Source of the DNA: Deltaproteobacteria bacterium CSP1-8
GTDB taxonomy: Bacteria > Desulfobacterota > Deferrimicrobia > Deferrimicrobiales > Deferrimicrobiaceae
NCBI GenBank assembly: GCA_001443455.1
Contig: LDXO01000009.1
Coordinates: 1-64,000, forward strand
Length of the DNA: 64,000 bases
Direction: 5' to 3'
How positions within the stretch are numbered: the stretch's first letter is position 1; each line of letters opens with the position of its first letter. The notes below the pieces were generated by a model. It was not told the DNA's origin and did not search any database. It saw only the letters and a program-made list of their open reading frames with translations. A program made the translations under genes and the position numbers. Positions 8,563 to 17,867 of this stretch are shown piece by piece.

Positions 8563-8719
8563 GGATGTTCCTCCTTGATTCGTTGTTCCGGTATCTTTGC
8601 GCAAATGTTGGATGCACTCCCTCCCGGATGGTTCCGTCCTTTTCGGAAAGGGGCGGCGGGCTTGACAAGGCTCTCAAGCGACGTGCACACTTTTTTCATC
8701 ACGCTTCGACGGGGAACCC
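8563..8719. promoter_or_regulatory. divergent regulatory region between micropeptide and trxB
   Basis: Towards trxB there is a TTGACA at 8662-8667 with a weak -10 (CACACT, 18-base spacing, 8686-8691), giving a leader of about 20 bases. Towards the micropeptide no good -35 is visible, but the palindrome TTTGCGCAAA at 8596-8605 lies about 35 bases before its start codon. Confidence 0.45.
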
Positions 8720-9646
8720 ATGACGCGCAAAGTGATTATTCTCGGGTCCGGGTGTGCCGGATCCACGGCCGCCATCTACACGGCCCGGGCGAACCTGGCG
8801 CCCCTGGTGCTCGAAGGCCACGAGCCCGGCGGGCAATTATCCCTCACGACCGATGTGGAAAACTACCCCGGGTTCCCGGACGGAATTCAGGGACCGGAAC
8901 TCGTCGACCTCATGAAACGGCAGGCACAGCGTTTCGGGGCGGAATACCGGATGGAAAAGGTGACCGGCGTTGATCTGGCAAAGCGGCCCTTCACCGTAAA
9001 CATCGAAGAGAACTCGTACGAGGCGCAATCCCTGATCATCGCCACCGGCGCCTCGGCCCGGATGCTCGGCCTCGAGTCCGAAAAGAAGCTTCTGGGCAGG
9101 GGTGTATCCACGTGCGCGACATGCGACGGCGCCTTTTTCCGCGACAAGGATGTTCTGGTGGTGGGAGGTGGGGACACCGCCGTCGAGGAGGCGACCTTCC
9201 TCACGAAATTCGCGAGCAAGGTTACCATCGTGCACCGGCGGGACCAGCTTCGGGCCTCCAAGATCATGGCCGACCGCGCCTTAAAGAACAAGAAGGTCGA
9301 GTTCCTCTGGAACACCGTGATCACCGACATCCTCGATCCCGGGAAGAAAGAGGTCACCGGGGTGAAGATCCGCAACACCCGGGACGGCACGGAGGAAACG
9401 CGGAAAGCCGACGGCGTCTTCATCGCGATCGGGCACGATCCGAATACAGGGATCTTCGAGGGACAGCTCGAGATGAACAAGGGGTACATCGTTCTGCGGA
9501 ACGGCTCGAGGACCAGCGTCGAGGGGGTCTTCGCCGCCGGCGACGTCCACGACATCGTCTACCGCCAGGCGGTGACCGCTGCCGGCAGCGGCTGCCGGGC
9601 CGCCATCGACGCGGAGCGATGGCTCGAATCCCGGGAGAGCGGGTGA
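8720..9646 (+). CDS. trxB: thioredoxin-disulfide reductase TrxB
   Basis: Flavoprotein that passes electrons from NADPH to thioredoxin in the cytoplasm. The 308 residues show the FAD-binding GSGCAGSTAA (about 9-18), GHEPGGQLSLTTDVENYPG, the redox-active CATC at 132-135, the pyridine-nucleotide loop VVGGGDTAVEEA and the C-terminal FAD motif GVFAAGDVHD. Length is normal for bacterial TrxB. It starts a monocistronic unit divergent from the micropeptide; a Cys-rich metal peptide beside a thiol-redox enzyme suggests a shared thiol or metal stress theme, which is inference. Confidence 0.95.
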   Translation: MTRKVIILGSGCAGSTAAIYTARANLAPLVLEGHEPGGQLSLTTDVENYPGFPDGIQGPELVDLMKRQAQRFGAEYRMEKVTGVDLAKRPFTVNIEENSYEAQSLIIATGASARMLGLESEKKLLGRGVSTCATCDGAFFRDKDVLVVGGGDTAVEEATFLTKFASKVTIVHRRDQLRASKIMADRALKNKKVEFLWNTVITDILDPGKKEVTGVKIRNTRDGTEETRKADGVFIAIGHDPNTGIFEGQLEMNKGYIVLRNGSRTSVEGVFAAGDVHDIVYRQAVTAAGSGCRAAIDAERWLESRESG

Positions 9647-9710
9647 CGGGGGAGATATCCCCCGCACAACCGGAGACCGCGGACAGGGATGCCTGCCTTA
9701 CCCGTTTCCC

Positions 9711-10769
9711 TTACTGCGAAACCTTGTTCAGGTAGAGCGTCTGCGTCGGGTACGCAAACTCGATCTTCCGCTTCTCGAACTCCTCGTGGATCCGGAAATT
9801 GATCTGCTCCTGGATGTTCATGTACCTGGTGTAGTCGCTGCCCGTGACGTAATAGACCACCTCGAAGACAAGGCTGAAATCCCCGTAGGAAAAGAAATGG
9901 GCTCGATCGAACGCGGTTTCCTCGATCCCCCGAATAATGCCGGCAATGATTCCCGGGATCTCCTGCAGCTTGTCCAGGGGAGTCTGGTATGTGACCCCGA
10001 GCCGGAACACCACCCTCCTCCTCTCCATACGCCTGTAATTGCGAACCCGGGAATCGGTCAGGTCCTTGTTGGAAATGATGATCTGCTCCCCGCCCAGGCT
10101 GCTGATCCGCGTCGTTTTCACCCCGAAGCGATCGATCACACCCATGGAATCCCCGACCACGATGAAGTCGCCGATCTCGAAGGGCCTGTCGAACATGATG
10201 ATGAAGTAGGCGAAGAGGTCCCCCAGGACATTCTGCGCCGCCAGGGCGATGGCGATTCCACCGATCCCGAGGCCGGCGATGACCGAGTTGATCCGGAAAC
10301 CGAGGTTGTCCAGGAAAAAGACCGCGGCGAGTCCCCACACGACAATACGGATCAGGCTCATGAACCCCTTGAGTGCCCGCTCCCGGGCGGAGCCCTTCTC
10401 CGTGGTCTCGCTGTAGCTGCGGATTCCGAACTTCGCCGACGCGACCAGGAACTGGGCGACCAGGAATGCGATCAGGAATATCCCGGCCACCTCGATGACC
10501 CTTTCCGGAAAAGGGTTGAGATTCAGGTTCTTCGCCGCCAGAAAAAATACCCCGTAATAGGCAAGGGGCACGACCATTTTCCGGAATATGTCGATGAGGA
10601 AGTCGTCGACCTTGGTGACGGTCGTTTCCGCCCACCGGCGCAATCGCCACAGGATCATCCTCTTGAGCGTCCTGATGATCAGGAAGCCCCCGATAAGGAT
10701 GGCCGTGAAAACGAGATAGTCCGCGACGCGGTTCCGGAAAACTTCCTGATTCAGTATTCCAGGGAGCAT
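9711..10769 (-). CDS. MscS-family mechanosensitive ion channel
   Basis: Small-conductance mechanosensitive channel homologue of the inner membrane, which releases solutes on hypo-osmotic shock. The 352-residue protein has several N-terminal membrane helices, the pore-lining helix region with GLGIGGIAIALAAQNVLGDL (family hallmark), then the beta domain FDRPFEIGDFIVVGDSMG and the cytoplasmic cage ending in TQTLYLNK. The start has GGGAGGGGGG as ribosome site. It is larger than E. coli MscS, so closer to the YnaI/YbdG-sized group. Confidence 0.88.
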   Translation of the reverse strand: MLPGILNQEVFRNRVADYLVFTAILIGGFLIIRTLKRMILWRLRRWAETTVTKVDDFLIDIFRKMVVPLAYYGVFFLAAKNLNLNPFPERVIEVAGIFLIAFLVAQFLVASAKFGIRSYSETTEKGSARERALKGFMSLIRIVVWGLAAVFFLDNLGFRINSVIAGLGIGGIAIALAAQNVLGDLFAYFIIMFDRPFEIGDFIVVGDSMGVIDRFGVKTTRISSLGGEQIIISNKDLTDSRVRNYRRMERRRVVFRLGVTYQTPLDKLQEIPGIIAGIIRGIEETAFDRAHFFSYGDFSLVFEVVYYVTGSDYTRYMNIQEQINFRIHEEFEKRKIEFAYPTQTLYLNKVSQ

Positions 10770-11034
10770 GGCTTTCCCCCCTCCCCGCCCGCGCGTACGA
10801 CCGGGCGATCCTTCGTTATTTTCTCTCGCGGCAGGACGTCCTTCCGGTCCCCTTGCGACACCCGGGGGAGCGATAACGCATCAACGCAATTTGAAACCGG
10901 TGGAAAAAAGATGATTTTCGGCTGGCGAACTACCCGCCGATTGCTTATTATATTCCGTATTCCGGATCATGATACCCTGTTGCCCGGAGGAAGGATTCCC
11001 TCTCCGGGAAACGCGAAGGGAAGGAACGAAGACA

Positions 11035-11598
11035 TTGAGCACACTGTCGTACGTGAAAAACTTCATATCGGACAAGTACATCGCCTCCATCACCCCGACT
11101 TCCGACTTCGGCGTCAAAAAAGTGTGCAGCAAGATCGACTTTTCGCGCTGCGGCCTGGTCGTGGAATACGGACCGGGTACCGGCGTTTTCACGAAATACC
11201 TGCTGCAGAAGATGGGGCCCGACTCCCTGCTGATCATGATCGAGCGGAACGCCAACTTCGTCACCCTTTTGAGAAAGAAGGTCCGGGACCCGAGGGCGGT
11301 CGTGATCAACGACTGCGCTTCGAACATCCGGGACGCCCTGGCGGAATTCGGGAAAGCCTCCGCCGACTACGTGATCTCCGGGATCCCCTTCTCGTTCCTC
11401 ACGGAAAGCATGAAGGACCGGATTCTCCGAAACTCCTACGCCGCCCTGCGCGAGGGGGGCAAGTTTCTGGCCTACCAGACCTTCTACCAGTCGAACAACC
11501 ACCTGAAGGCGCATCTGGACCGGATCTTTCCTTTCGTGCGGGTCGAGTACGAGATGCTCAACCTGCCCCCCCTCCGGATCTACGAGGCAAGGAAATAA
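11035..11598 (+). CDS. small class I SAM-dependent methyltransferase (phospholipid/rRNA-type)
   Basis: Cytoplasmic methyltransferase of about 187 residues. A TTG at 11035 with AAGGA 9 bases upstream is a better start than the in-frame ATG at 10969. The product begins LSTLSYVKNFISDKYIASITPTSDF, resembling the start of phospholipid N-methyltransferase-like proteins, then the SAM-binding loop VVEYGPGTGVFTKYLL. ISGIPFSFL occupies the position of the catalytic NPPY-type motif. The substrate could be a phospholipid headgroup or RNA; the SGIPFS form favours the phospholipid-methyltransferase-like branch. Confidence 0.7.
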   Translation: MSTLSYVKNFISDKYIASITPTSDFGVKKVCSKIDFSRCGLVVEYGPGTGVFTKYLLQKMGPDSLLIMIERNANFVTLLRKKVRDPRAVVINDCASNIRDALAEFGKASADYVISGIPFSFLTESMKDRILRNSYAALREGGKFLAYQTFYQSNNHLKAHLDRIFPFVRVEYEMLNLPPLRIYEARK

Positions 11599-11644
11599 CG
11601 GAAGGTCGCCCGCTTCCCTCCGCCGGAGCCGCGCGACGCCCCCG

Positions 11645-14047
11645 TCAGCGGGCGGGGATCCCCCCGGTCGCAAGACGGGGGAATACGATCCCGGCCAGCA
11701 GATAAAGGACAGCGCCTGCTGCAACGGTGGCGTGAAACCCGATCCACAGGGAACCGATCGACGCAACGGAAACCCCCGCCACCGAAAAGAACCCGTTCAC
11801 CCCCCAAGCATAGGGGATGGAACGGGAATCCGCCCTGGCCATCCGGGACAGGGCGACGGGAAACGGCATCCCCATGAAGAACGCTGCAGGAGCGAGTGCG
11901 GCAAGGAAGGCGAGGGACCTCCACGCAAGCCGTTGTTCCAGAAGAAAAAAAGTCCCGTGGAAGAGGGCGAGAAACCCCCCCATGGCAAGGATTGCGATCC
12001 CCGGGAACACCCATCTCCTCATCGTTTTCGACGACTCCCATCCCCCGGAAACCGCGCTCCCGATTCCCGACAGCAGGGGGAACCCCCCGACGGCCGCGGC
12101 CGCCGCCCGGATGGGGTCCCCCAACAGGAGAATTCCGATCTTCAGGAAGGTGAGCTCGATCAGCATGTAGGCCAGGCCGAGGGCGGAGAAGTAGACCACC
12201 ACAGGGAACCCGCCGCCGCTTCCCCCCGCCGGGGTGAACGGAAGGGGAAGCAAAAGGAAGACTGCCGCAAGCGCTACCGATACGACAAAAGACGCCACGA
12301 GAAAGACCACCCCCCATTCCACGAAAGGGACCCACTGATCTCCGAGTATCCGCCGGAACTCGGGGAGAGAACGCAGATTGAGGAACCGGTGGAAATACGG
12401 GGAGTCGTCGGTGACGGGTCGAAGGTCGAAAAGGCGATCCGCATCGACTCCGGATGGCGACCCCGCCAGGGCGCTACGGACCGAATCCCGGAAACCCGCT
12501 TCTTCCAATCCCTTCCTGCCCGCCGGCGGCTCCGTGTCCGGCCATACCATCGTGAACCCCGTCTCCCCGCAGAATCGTCTCGCCGCGGCAAGCTCGTCCC
12601 CTGTGAACGGAAGCTTCCGCGCGACCACAACGAAGGACCCCCATCCCCGGACCACGATAAAACGCTCCGGTGCCGATCGTCCCCCCGGGCCCAACTCCGC
12701 ACGGATGGTGTTCAGGATCTTCACGCTCTCGCGCGGGGGGGATTTGAGCCACCCGGACACGGCGAGCATCCCGCGGTCTGTCAGTCTCGACAAGGCGGCG
12801 CGTATCCCTTCCCGGGTAAGGAGGTAGGTTTCTCCCGTTGCGTGAATGCCAAGGGAGGAAAACGTCAGGGAGGAGATGTCCGCCAGTTCGATGATGTCGA
12901 ACTTTTCCCCTCCCCGGGCGAGGAAGGACCGCCCTCCTTCTTTCCGGATCTCCACCCGGATCCCGGCAGGCGCACCCCCGGCAAACTCCGCCAGGTCGTC
13001 TTCGACCATCCCTGCGAACTCCGCCGCCGGCTCCACGACCGTGACAGAGGAAGCCCCGTTTCCCGCGGCCATCAGGATCCCCTCGGTTCCCCGAAGGCCG
13101 AACTGTGCCACCGCGGGTCGGCTCGCCATCTTGTAGGGAAGCGCGGCAGGGAGAAAGCCGAGATATTCGGGCGGAGCCTTCCCTCCTCCACGGGGAACGA
13201 TGCCGCGGAGCTCCCCGTCGGCGAAAATGGCCGCCTGCGGCGGGATCTCCCCCTCAAACCGGTAGCTTAAGCCCGGAGCATTGTGAATCCCCGGAGAGTA
13301 GAGAGCCTGGTAATCCCCCGAGACGCCGAACCGGACGGAGATCGTCCTTGCCTCCGGAAGCTTTCGGACAATCGCCAGGTCCTTGTAGGGCGACAGCGAC
13401 AGGGCGATGGGCGGGAGCAGGAGGAACATCAACGTAATTCCCCCTGCCAGGAGGCGTCCCGCACGGAACCGTCTCCCCGGATACGCAAGGACGAATCCGG
13501 AGGCGAAAAGACCCAGCACAAGGGAAACGCGCAGGAGCAATCCGGTCGGAACGAGGGAGAACACGGGCAGGCAGAGAAGGGCCCCTGCAGCCGTTCCGGC
13601 GAAGCAGGCGGCATACACCGCTCCTGCGTTTCCGAGACCGAAAGAGAGCGGTACTCCGATCGCTGTCCCCGCCAGGAAAAAGGGGACGGCGAGGAGGAAG
13701 AAAAACAAAGCGAACGCGGGCCAGGAGGAAGGGTGCCACAGAAGGAGGAAGGGGTCGAACGGTACATGCTGGGAGATCCGGAACGCAAGTTCGAACGAAG
13801 ACGCGGCGAGGAGAACCGCCCAAGCGAACACCTTCTCCGGCTCCCTTGCGATCCGCGGACGCAGCAGGTGGAGAGCGACTCCGGAGGCCCCGAAACCGAG
13901 CATCGCCTGGGAGATGATCAGCGGAACGAAATGGGGCCAGAAGCGAAAGGAGAGCAGGCGAATCAGGAAGATCTCGTCCGCCATGGCCGCGGCGGAGAGG
14001 AGGAACACCGCCGGGACGACCCGGCCATGCAAGGCGTCAGTGGCCAA
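11645..14047 (-). CDS. polytopic membrane protein with central spermidine-synthase-like domain
   Basis: An 800-residue fusion: about seven hydrophobic helices (roughly residues 10-240), a soluble Rossmann-type methyltransferase/aminopropyltransferase-like domain (about 290-560), and a second set of helices (about 570-800). The soluble part has GILMAAGNGASSVTVVEPA, where the glycine-rich loop and the acidic residue after it resemble SAM or decarboxylated-SAM binding, but the acidic pair expected in true spermidine synthases is altered (FDIIELADISS). It is probably not a housekeeping polyamine enzyme. The gene starts within the end of the exported PIMT gene (11-base overlap), so the two are likely expressed together. 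Confidence 0.72.
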   Translation of the reverse strand: MATDALHGRVVPAVFLLSAAAMADEIFLIRLLSFRFWPHFVPLIISQAMLGFGASGVALHLLRPRIAREPEKVFAWAVLLAASSFELAFRISQHVPFDPFLLLWHPSSWPAFALFFFLLAVPFFLAGTAIGVPLSFGLGNAGAVYAACFAGTAAGALLCLPVFSLVPTGLLLRVSLVLGLFASGFVLAYPGRRFRAGRLLAGGITLMFLLLPPIALSLSPYKDLAIVRKLPEARTISVRFGVSGDYQALYSPGIHNAPGLSYRFEGEIPPQAAIFADGELRGIVPRGGGKAPPEYLGFLPAALPYKMASRPAVAQFGLRGTEGILMAAGNGASSVTVVEPAAEFAGMVEDDLAEFAGGAPAGIRVEIRKEGGRSFLARGGEKFDIIELADISSLTFSSLGIHATGETYLLTREGIRAALSRLTDRGMLAVSGWLKSPPRESVKILNTIRAELGPGGRSAPERFIVVRGWGSFVVVARKLPFTGDELAAARRFCGETGFTMVWPDTEPPAGRKGLEEAGFRDSVRSALAGSPSGVDADRLFDLRPVTDDSPYFHRFLNLRSLPEFRRILGDQWVPFVEWGVVFLVASFVVSVALAAVFLLLPLPFTPAGGSGGGFPVVVYFSALGLAYMLIELTFLKIGILLLGDPIRAAAAAVGGFPLLSGIGSAVSGGWESSKTMRRWVFPGIAILAMGGFLALFHGTFFLLEQRLAWRSLAFLAALAPAAFFMGMPFPVALSRMARADSRSIPYAWGVNGFFSVAGVSVASIGSLWIGFHATVAAGAVLYLLAGIVFPRLATGGIPAR

Positions 14048-14747
14048 GGAGGCGCACGAAGACCACCGGGAGGACGTTGCGCTGGGAGAGGGTGCCGTCG
14101 GCCCCTTTCTCGAGGAACACCAGGTTCTGGGTCAGAAAGGGTCCTCCGACCGGCATGATCATCCTTCCCCCGTTCCGCAACTGTCGCAGAAGGGGCGGCG
14201 GGACGTGGCCCCCCGCGCACGTGACGATGATGGCATCGAAGGGGGCCTTTTCCATCCAGCCGTAATACCCGTCCCCCTGCCGGACGAATATGTTACGGAA
14301 CCCGAGTGACGCGAGGTTCGTGCGCGCGCGATCCGCGAGAGACGGGAAGATCTCGACGGTGTACACCTCGCCGGCGATCTTCGCGGCGACTGCCGCCTGG
14401 TACCCGGAACCGGTCCCCACTTCCAGGACCCGGTCCCCCGGTTTCAGGCGGAGGATCTCGGTCATGAAGGCGACAACGTAGGGCTGCGAAATCGTCTGCC
14501 CTTCCCCGATCGGGAGCGGCCGCGGTTCGTACGCCATCGGGCGGTATTCGGGGGGGACGAGGAGATGGCGAGGGACCTCCCGCATCGCCGCGAGAACCCG
14601 GGAATCCGAAATCCCCTCTCGCTCGATCTGGTCCCTCACCATCGTCAGTCGATTTTCGCGGAACGGATCCTCCTGCCCTCCCCCCGAGGGGGCCGCGACA
14701 CAGAGCAGACCTGCCCAAAGGGCCATGGCAATCCGGCCAGATCGCAT
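14037..14747 (-). CDS. exported protein-L-isoaspartate O-methyltransferase
   Basis: PIMT repairs isoaspartate damage by methylating the abnormal carboxyl. The 236-residue product has the family core SQPYVVAFMTEIL, VLEVGTGSGYQAAVAAKI and IIVTCAGGHVPPPLLRQL. Unlike the cytosolic enzyme it begins with a hydrophobic signal (ALWAGLLCVAAPSGG) and so is probably periplasmic. The ATG at 14747 abuts a GGGGAGG, giving no normal spacing, so an alternative start a few codons away cannot be excluded. The stop overlaps the downstream membrane protein by 11 bases. Its SAM supply in the periplasm would be unexplained. Confidence 0.8.
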   Translation of the reverse strand: MRSGRIAMALWAGLLCVAAPSGGGQEDPFRENRLTMVRDQIEREGISDSRVLAAMREVPRHLLVPPEYRPMAYEPRPLPIGEGQTISQPYVVAFMTEILRLKPGDRVLEVGTGSGYQAAVAAKIAGEVYTVEIFPSLADRARTNLASLGFRNIFVRQGDGYYGWMEKAPFDAIIVTCAGGHVPPPLLRQLRNGGRMIMPVGGPFLTQNLVFLEKGADGTLSQRNVLPVVFVRLLGH

Positions 14748-14770
14748 CCTCCCCACCCCGACAGGAACGA

Positions 14771-15184
14771 TCAGGAGACCCCCAGAACCTTGGCGGCCAT
14801 CCGGACCTCGGCCGGCTTCACCCAGAGGATTGCCCCGTAGTGCCCTTTCCCGTCCGTGACCGCGTCGACGGCGGTCGCATTGATGCCGGCTATGCCAAGC
14901 TTCTCCATGACCCTGTGGATAGCACCCACCCGGTCTCCGCCCTGGATCAGGAAGGCGGTTTTCTTCCCGCTTACGCGGAAACCGGCCTTCTTCATCGCTT
15001 TCTGGAATGCGGCCGCGTTCGTGGGAACGAAATCCATCTGTGCCTTTCTCCCCTTCGGAAAACCGGTGAACGCCACGAGGTTCACTTTGGCGTCCCGCAG
15101 TACCTTGAGGACGCGCGCGCCCTCTCCCGGCCTGTTCGGGGTTTCGAGCTTGAAATATTCGGCTTTCGTGATCCGGTCCGCCAT
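14771..15184 (-). CDS. ACT-domain protein
   Basis: A 137-residue cytoplasmic protein with two ACT-like halves. The first is about 6-70 (YFKLETPNRPGEGARVLKVL), the second about 72-135 (TAFLIQGGDRVGAIHRVMEK). ACT domains bind amino acids or other small ligands and act as regulators. No catalytic domain is attached. The ATG at 15184 has GGAGGAACGAG directly upstream, which decides the start against a longer frame. Neighbours on both sides are on the same strand (Lon-like protease upstream, exported PIMT downstream), but no common role is evident. Confidence 0.75.
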   Translation of the reverse strand: MADRITKAEYFKLETPNRPGEGARVLKVLRDAKVNLVAFTGFPKGRKAQMDFVPTNAAAFQKAMKKAGFRVSGKKTAFLIQGGDRVGAIHRVMEKLGIAGINATAVDAVTDGKGHYGAILWVKPAEVRMAAKVLGVS

Positions 15185-15219
15185 CTCGTTCCTCCTCCGG
15201 GAGGCCCACCCTCCCGACC

Positions 15220-17649
15220 TCATCGGTTGTCGTCCGTTCGTTTCCCTCTGTCTTTCCGCTCCTCCTCCCGCTTCGACGCCTCCCGAAGAACCTCGAGGCG
15301 TTCCTCCACGATGCGGTGGAACGTCCCCTCCGGGCAGGACCCGTTAAGGCCGGGCTCACCCGGCGGAATCCCCAACAGGATTTCAATCCCTTCCTCGACG
15401 TGGTCGATGGCATGGATATGGAATTTTTTCTCCCCGACCGCGTCGACGACGTCTTTCTTCAGCATCAGGTTCCTCACGTTCCGTTCCGGGATGATGACCC
15501 CCTGCGAACCGTCGAGTCCCCGGAGACGGCAGAGATCGAAGAACCCCTCGATCTTCTCGTTCACCCCGCCGATCGGCTGCACGTTCCCCCCCTGGTCCAT
15601 GGACCCCGTGACGGCGATGCCCTGCCTGACGGGGAGGCCCGAGATCGCGCTCAGGAGCGCATAGAGCTCCGCGCAGGTCGCGCTGTCCCCCTCGATCATG
15701 CCGTACAGCTGCTCGAAGGTGATCGACGCCGTAAGGCTGATCGGCTTTCTGCCTGCGTACCTGCTCCCCAGGTAGTTCGAGAGGATGAGAACGGCTTTTT
15801 CGTGAATCTTCCCGGAAAGCTTCGTCTCCCTCTCGATGTTGAGAATCCCCCCTTTCCCGGTATAGACGGTCGCCGTGATCCGTGACGGCTTCCCGAAGGA
15901 GTAGTCCCCCGTGCTCAGGAGGGCAAGGCCGTTGACCTGCCCCTTCCTCGCCCCCGAGGTTTCCACGATCAGGGTCCCCTCCGCCATCACCTCCCGCAGC
16001 CGATCCTCGATCCGGCTGTGCCGGTAGATCTTCTCCTCGATCGCCTTCTCGACATGAACGCCGGAGATGACCGAAGCGCCTTCCTTGTCCGCCCAGTAGT
16101 GGGACTCCCGGATCAGGTTCGAGATGTCGCTGAACTTGGAGGACAGCTTTTCCTGGTGTTCCGCGAGACGGGAGCCGTATTCCACCACCTTCCCCACGCC
16201 GGAGGTGTCGAAGGGGAAAAGGTTCTCACCCTTCGCCTTCATCGCGACGAAGGCGGCGTACTTCCGGATGTTCTCTTCCGATCTGTCCATCCGGTTGTCG
16301 AAGTCCGCCTTCACCTTGAACAACTCCCGGTATTCCTCGTCGAGGTTATACAGCAGATAGTAGATCTCGGGGTTGCCGATCAGGATCACCTTCACGTCGA
16401 GGGGAATCGGCTCCGGCTTCATCATCGCCGCGGGCACCGAACGGTATTGCTCCCACACATCCTCGATCTTCACCTCGGAGTTCCGGATGGCGCGCTTCAG
16501 GGCATCGTAGGAAAAGAGGTTCCTGAAGAGGTCCAGGGCATTGATGACCAGGAACCCGCCGTTCGCCTTGTGCAGGGAGCCGGCCTTGATCATGGAGAAG
16601 TCGGTGAAGGCGGCGCCGTACTGGAACTTGTGCTCCATTCGCCCGAAGAGGTTGTAGTACGTCGGGTTGCTTTCGAAGACGCAGGGGCCGCCTTTCCTGC
16701 CGCCGTTGTTCACGATCACGTTCACGGTGTACCTGTTGAAATCCGGCTCCTGCTTTCCCATTTTCAGGAAAGGGACCGGCGTCGCGGCGGCCTCGTCGGA
16801 CGAAGCCTTGAAGTCGTCGATATTCTCGAGGATATCTTCCCTGACGTCGTCCAGGTAGGGCATCAGTTTCCCGTCCCTCCCGTATTGGGCGCGGACGTCC
16901 TCGATCCGTTGCCCGAGGACCGAGAGAGCGGCATGCCGCTCCAGCTCCCGAAGTTTCTCCTTGGTGTCTTTTTCCTCGATCTTCAGCATCCTCTTCGCGT
17001 CATCGATCTTTTCCTGGATAAACCTCCCGTTCTCCCGGATGCGGTTCCGCCCCCTCTCGTCGAGGGCATTGTATTCCTCCTCCGTAAGTGGCTCTCCCGA
17101 ACTGCCGACCGCCACGATGGAGAAGCCGCCCATCGCGTGCCGGACCTTGAACCCTTTCTCGTCCGCCTCCCGTTCCAGGGAGGAAAAAATATCCTTCTGC
17201 CGGGACTGGAACTCCTCCACGATGATGTTGTTCTGCTTCTTGTACTCCTTCGACTCGAAGATCTTCGGGATTTCCACCTTCAGGGAGGCGATCAGTTCCG
17301 CCATGTCCTTCTGGAGCGCTGCTCCCCTGCCCGGCTCGAGGAAAATGGCGATCGGCTCGGCCGGGTCCCGGAAATTGTGGACGTAACACCAGTCGGGCGG
17401 AACCTTCTCTCCTTCCGCCTTTTTCGATATGAAGGAACGGATCGCCGAGGTCTTTCCCGTCCCGCTCTCCCCCAGGACATAGATGTTGAACCCCGTGCTG
17501 GAAAGGTTCAGTCCGAAATCGATGGAGTCCAGCGCCCGTTCCTGGCCGATGATCCCGTCCAGCGGCGGCAGCTCGTCGGTCGTCCGGAAACCGAAGAGGC
17601 CCTCGTCGCAGCACTTGTACAGGTCATCGGGGGACAGTACCCTCGCCAT
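15220..17649 (-). CDS. Lon-family ATP-dependent protease (LonB/LonC-like)
   Basis: An 809-residue AAA+ protease of the Lon-related group that lacks the N-terminal domain of classical Lon. It has Walker A GESGTGKTSA (60-69), a long helical insertion around 180-260 typical of this group, and a C-terminal S16 protease domain. The Ser-Lys dyad is visible in EGDSATCAELYALLSA (Ser) and VNEKIEGFF (Lys). The start at 17649 is chosen for AGGAGA about 8 bases upstream; a longer open frame adds 24 unlikely residues. Expected role is degradation of damaged or regulatory proteins in the cytoplasm. Confidence 0.88.
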   Translation of the reverse strand: MARVLSPDDLYKCCDEGLFGFRTTDELPPLDGIIGQERALDSIDFGLNLSSTGFNIYVLGESGTGKTSAIRSFISKKAEGEKVPPDWCYVHNFRDPAEPIAIFLEPGRGAALQKDMAELIASLKVEIPKIFESKEYKKQNNIIVEEFQSRQKDIFSSLEREADEKGFKVRHAMGGFSIVAVGSSGEPLTEEEYNALDERGRNRIRENGRFIQEKIDDAKRMLKIEEKDTKEKLRELERHAALSVLGQRIEDVRAQYGRDGKLMPYLDDVREDILENIDDFKASSDEAAATPVPFLKMGKQEPDFNRYTVNVIVNNGGRKGGPCVFESNPTYYNLFGRMEHKFQYGAAFTDFSMIKAGSLHKANGGFLVINALDLFRNLFSYDALKRAIRNSEVKIEDVWEQYRSVPAAMMKPEPIPLDVKVILIGNPEIYYLLYNLDEEYRELFKVKADFDNRMDRSEENIRKYAAFVAMKAKGENLFPFDTSGVGKVVEYGSRLAEHQEKLSSKFSDISNLIRESHYWADKEGASVISGVHVEKAIEEKIYRHSRIEDRLREVMAEGTLIVETSGARKGQVNGLALLSTGDYSFGKPSRITATVYTGKGGILNIERETKLSGKIHEKAVLILSNYLGSRYAGRKPISLTASITFEQLYGMIEGDSATCAELYALLSAISGLPVRQGIAVTGSMDQGGNVQPIGGVNEKIEGFFDLCRLRGLDGSQGVIIPERNVRNLMLKKDVVDAVGEKKFHIHAIDHVEEGIEILLGIPPGEPGLNGSCPEGTFHRIVEERLEVLREASKREEERKDRGKRTDDNR

Positions 17650-17867
17650 GCATCTCTCCTTGTGCGTCGGGGAAGGGGAAACGGACATCCCCGGGTTTTC
17701 CGGAGCGTGCACGTTCATCATAGAAACTTTACGGAAAAATAAAAAGGGGACCGGGCAAACCGACGTGTCCGCCGTCTGCTTCCCTCTTCAAAACCCCGGC
17801 GGGATCCCCGCCCTTGCGCTCCGGCGACCGGGGCGAGGCGAGCCTCCAGACAGGAGACAAGGCGTGT

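Noticed and set aside
11645-14047. Canonical spermidine synthase
   Set aside because: The conserved acidic residues for aminopropyl transfer are altered and the domain is embedded in a membrane protein.
15185-15223. Longer start of the ACT-domain protein
   Set aside because: The added 13 residues include the region holding the strong ribosome site for the ATG at 15184.
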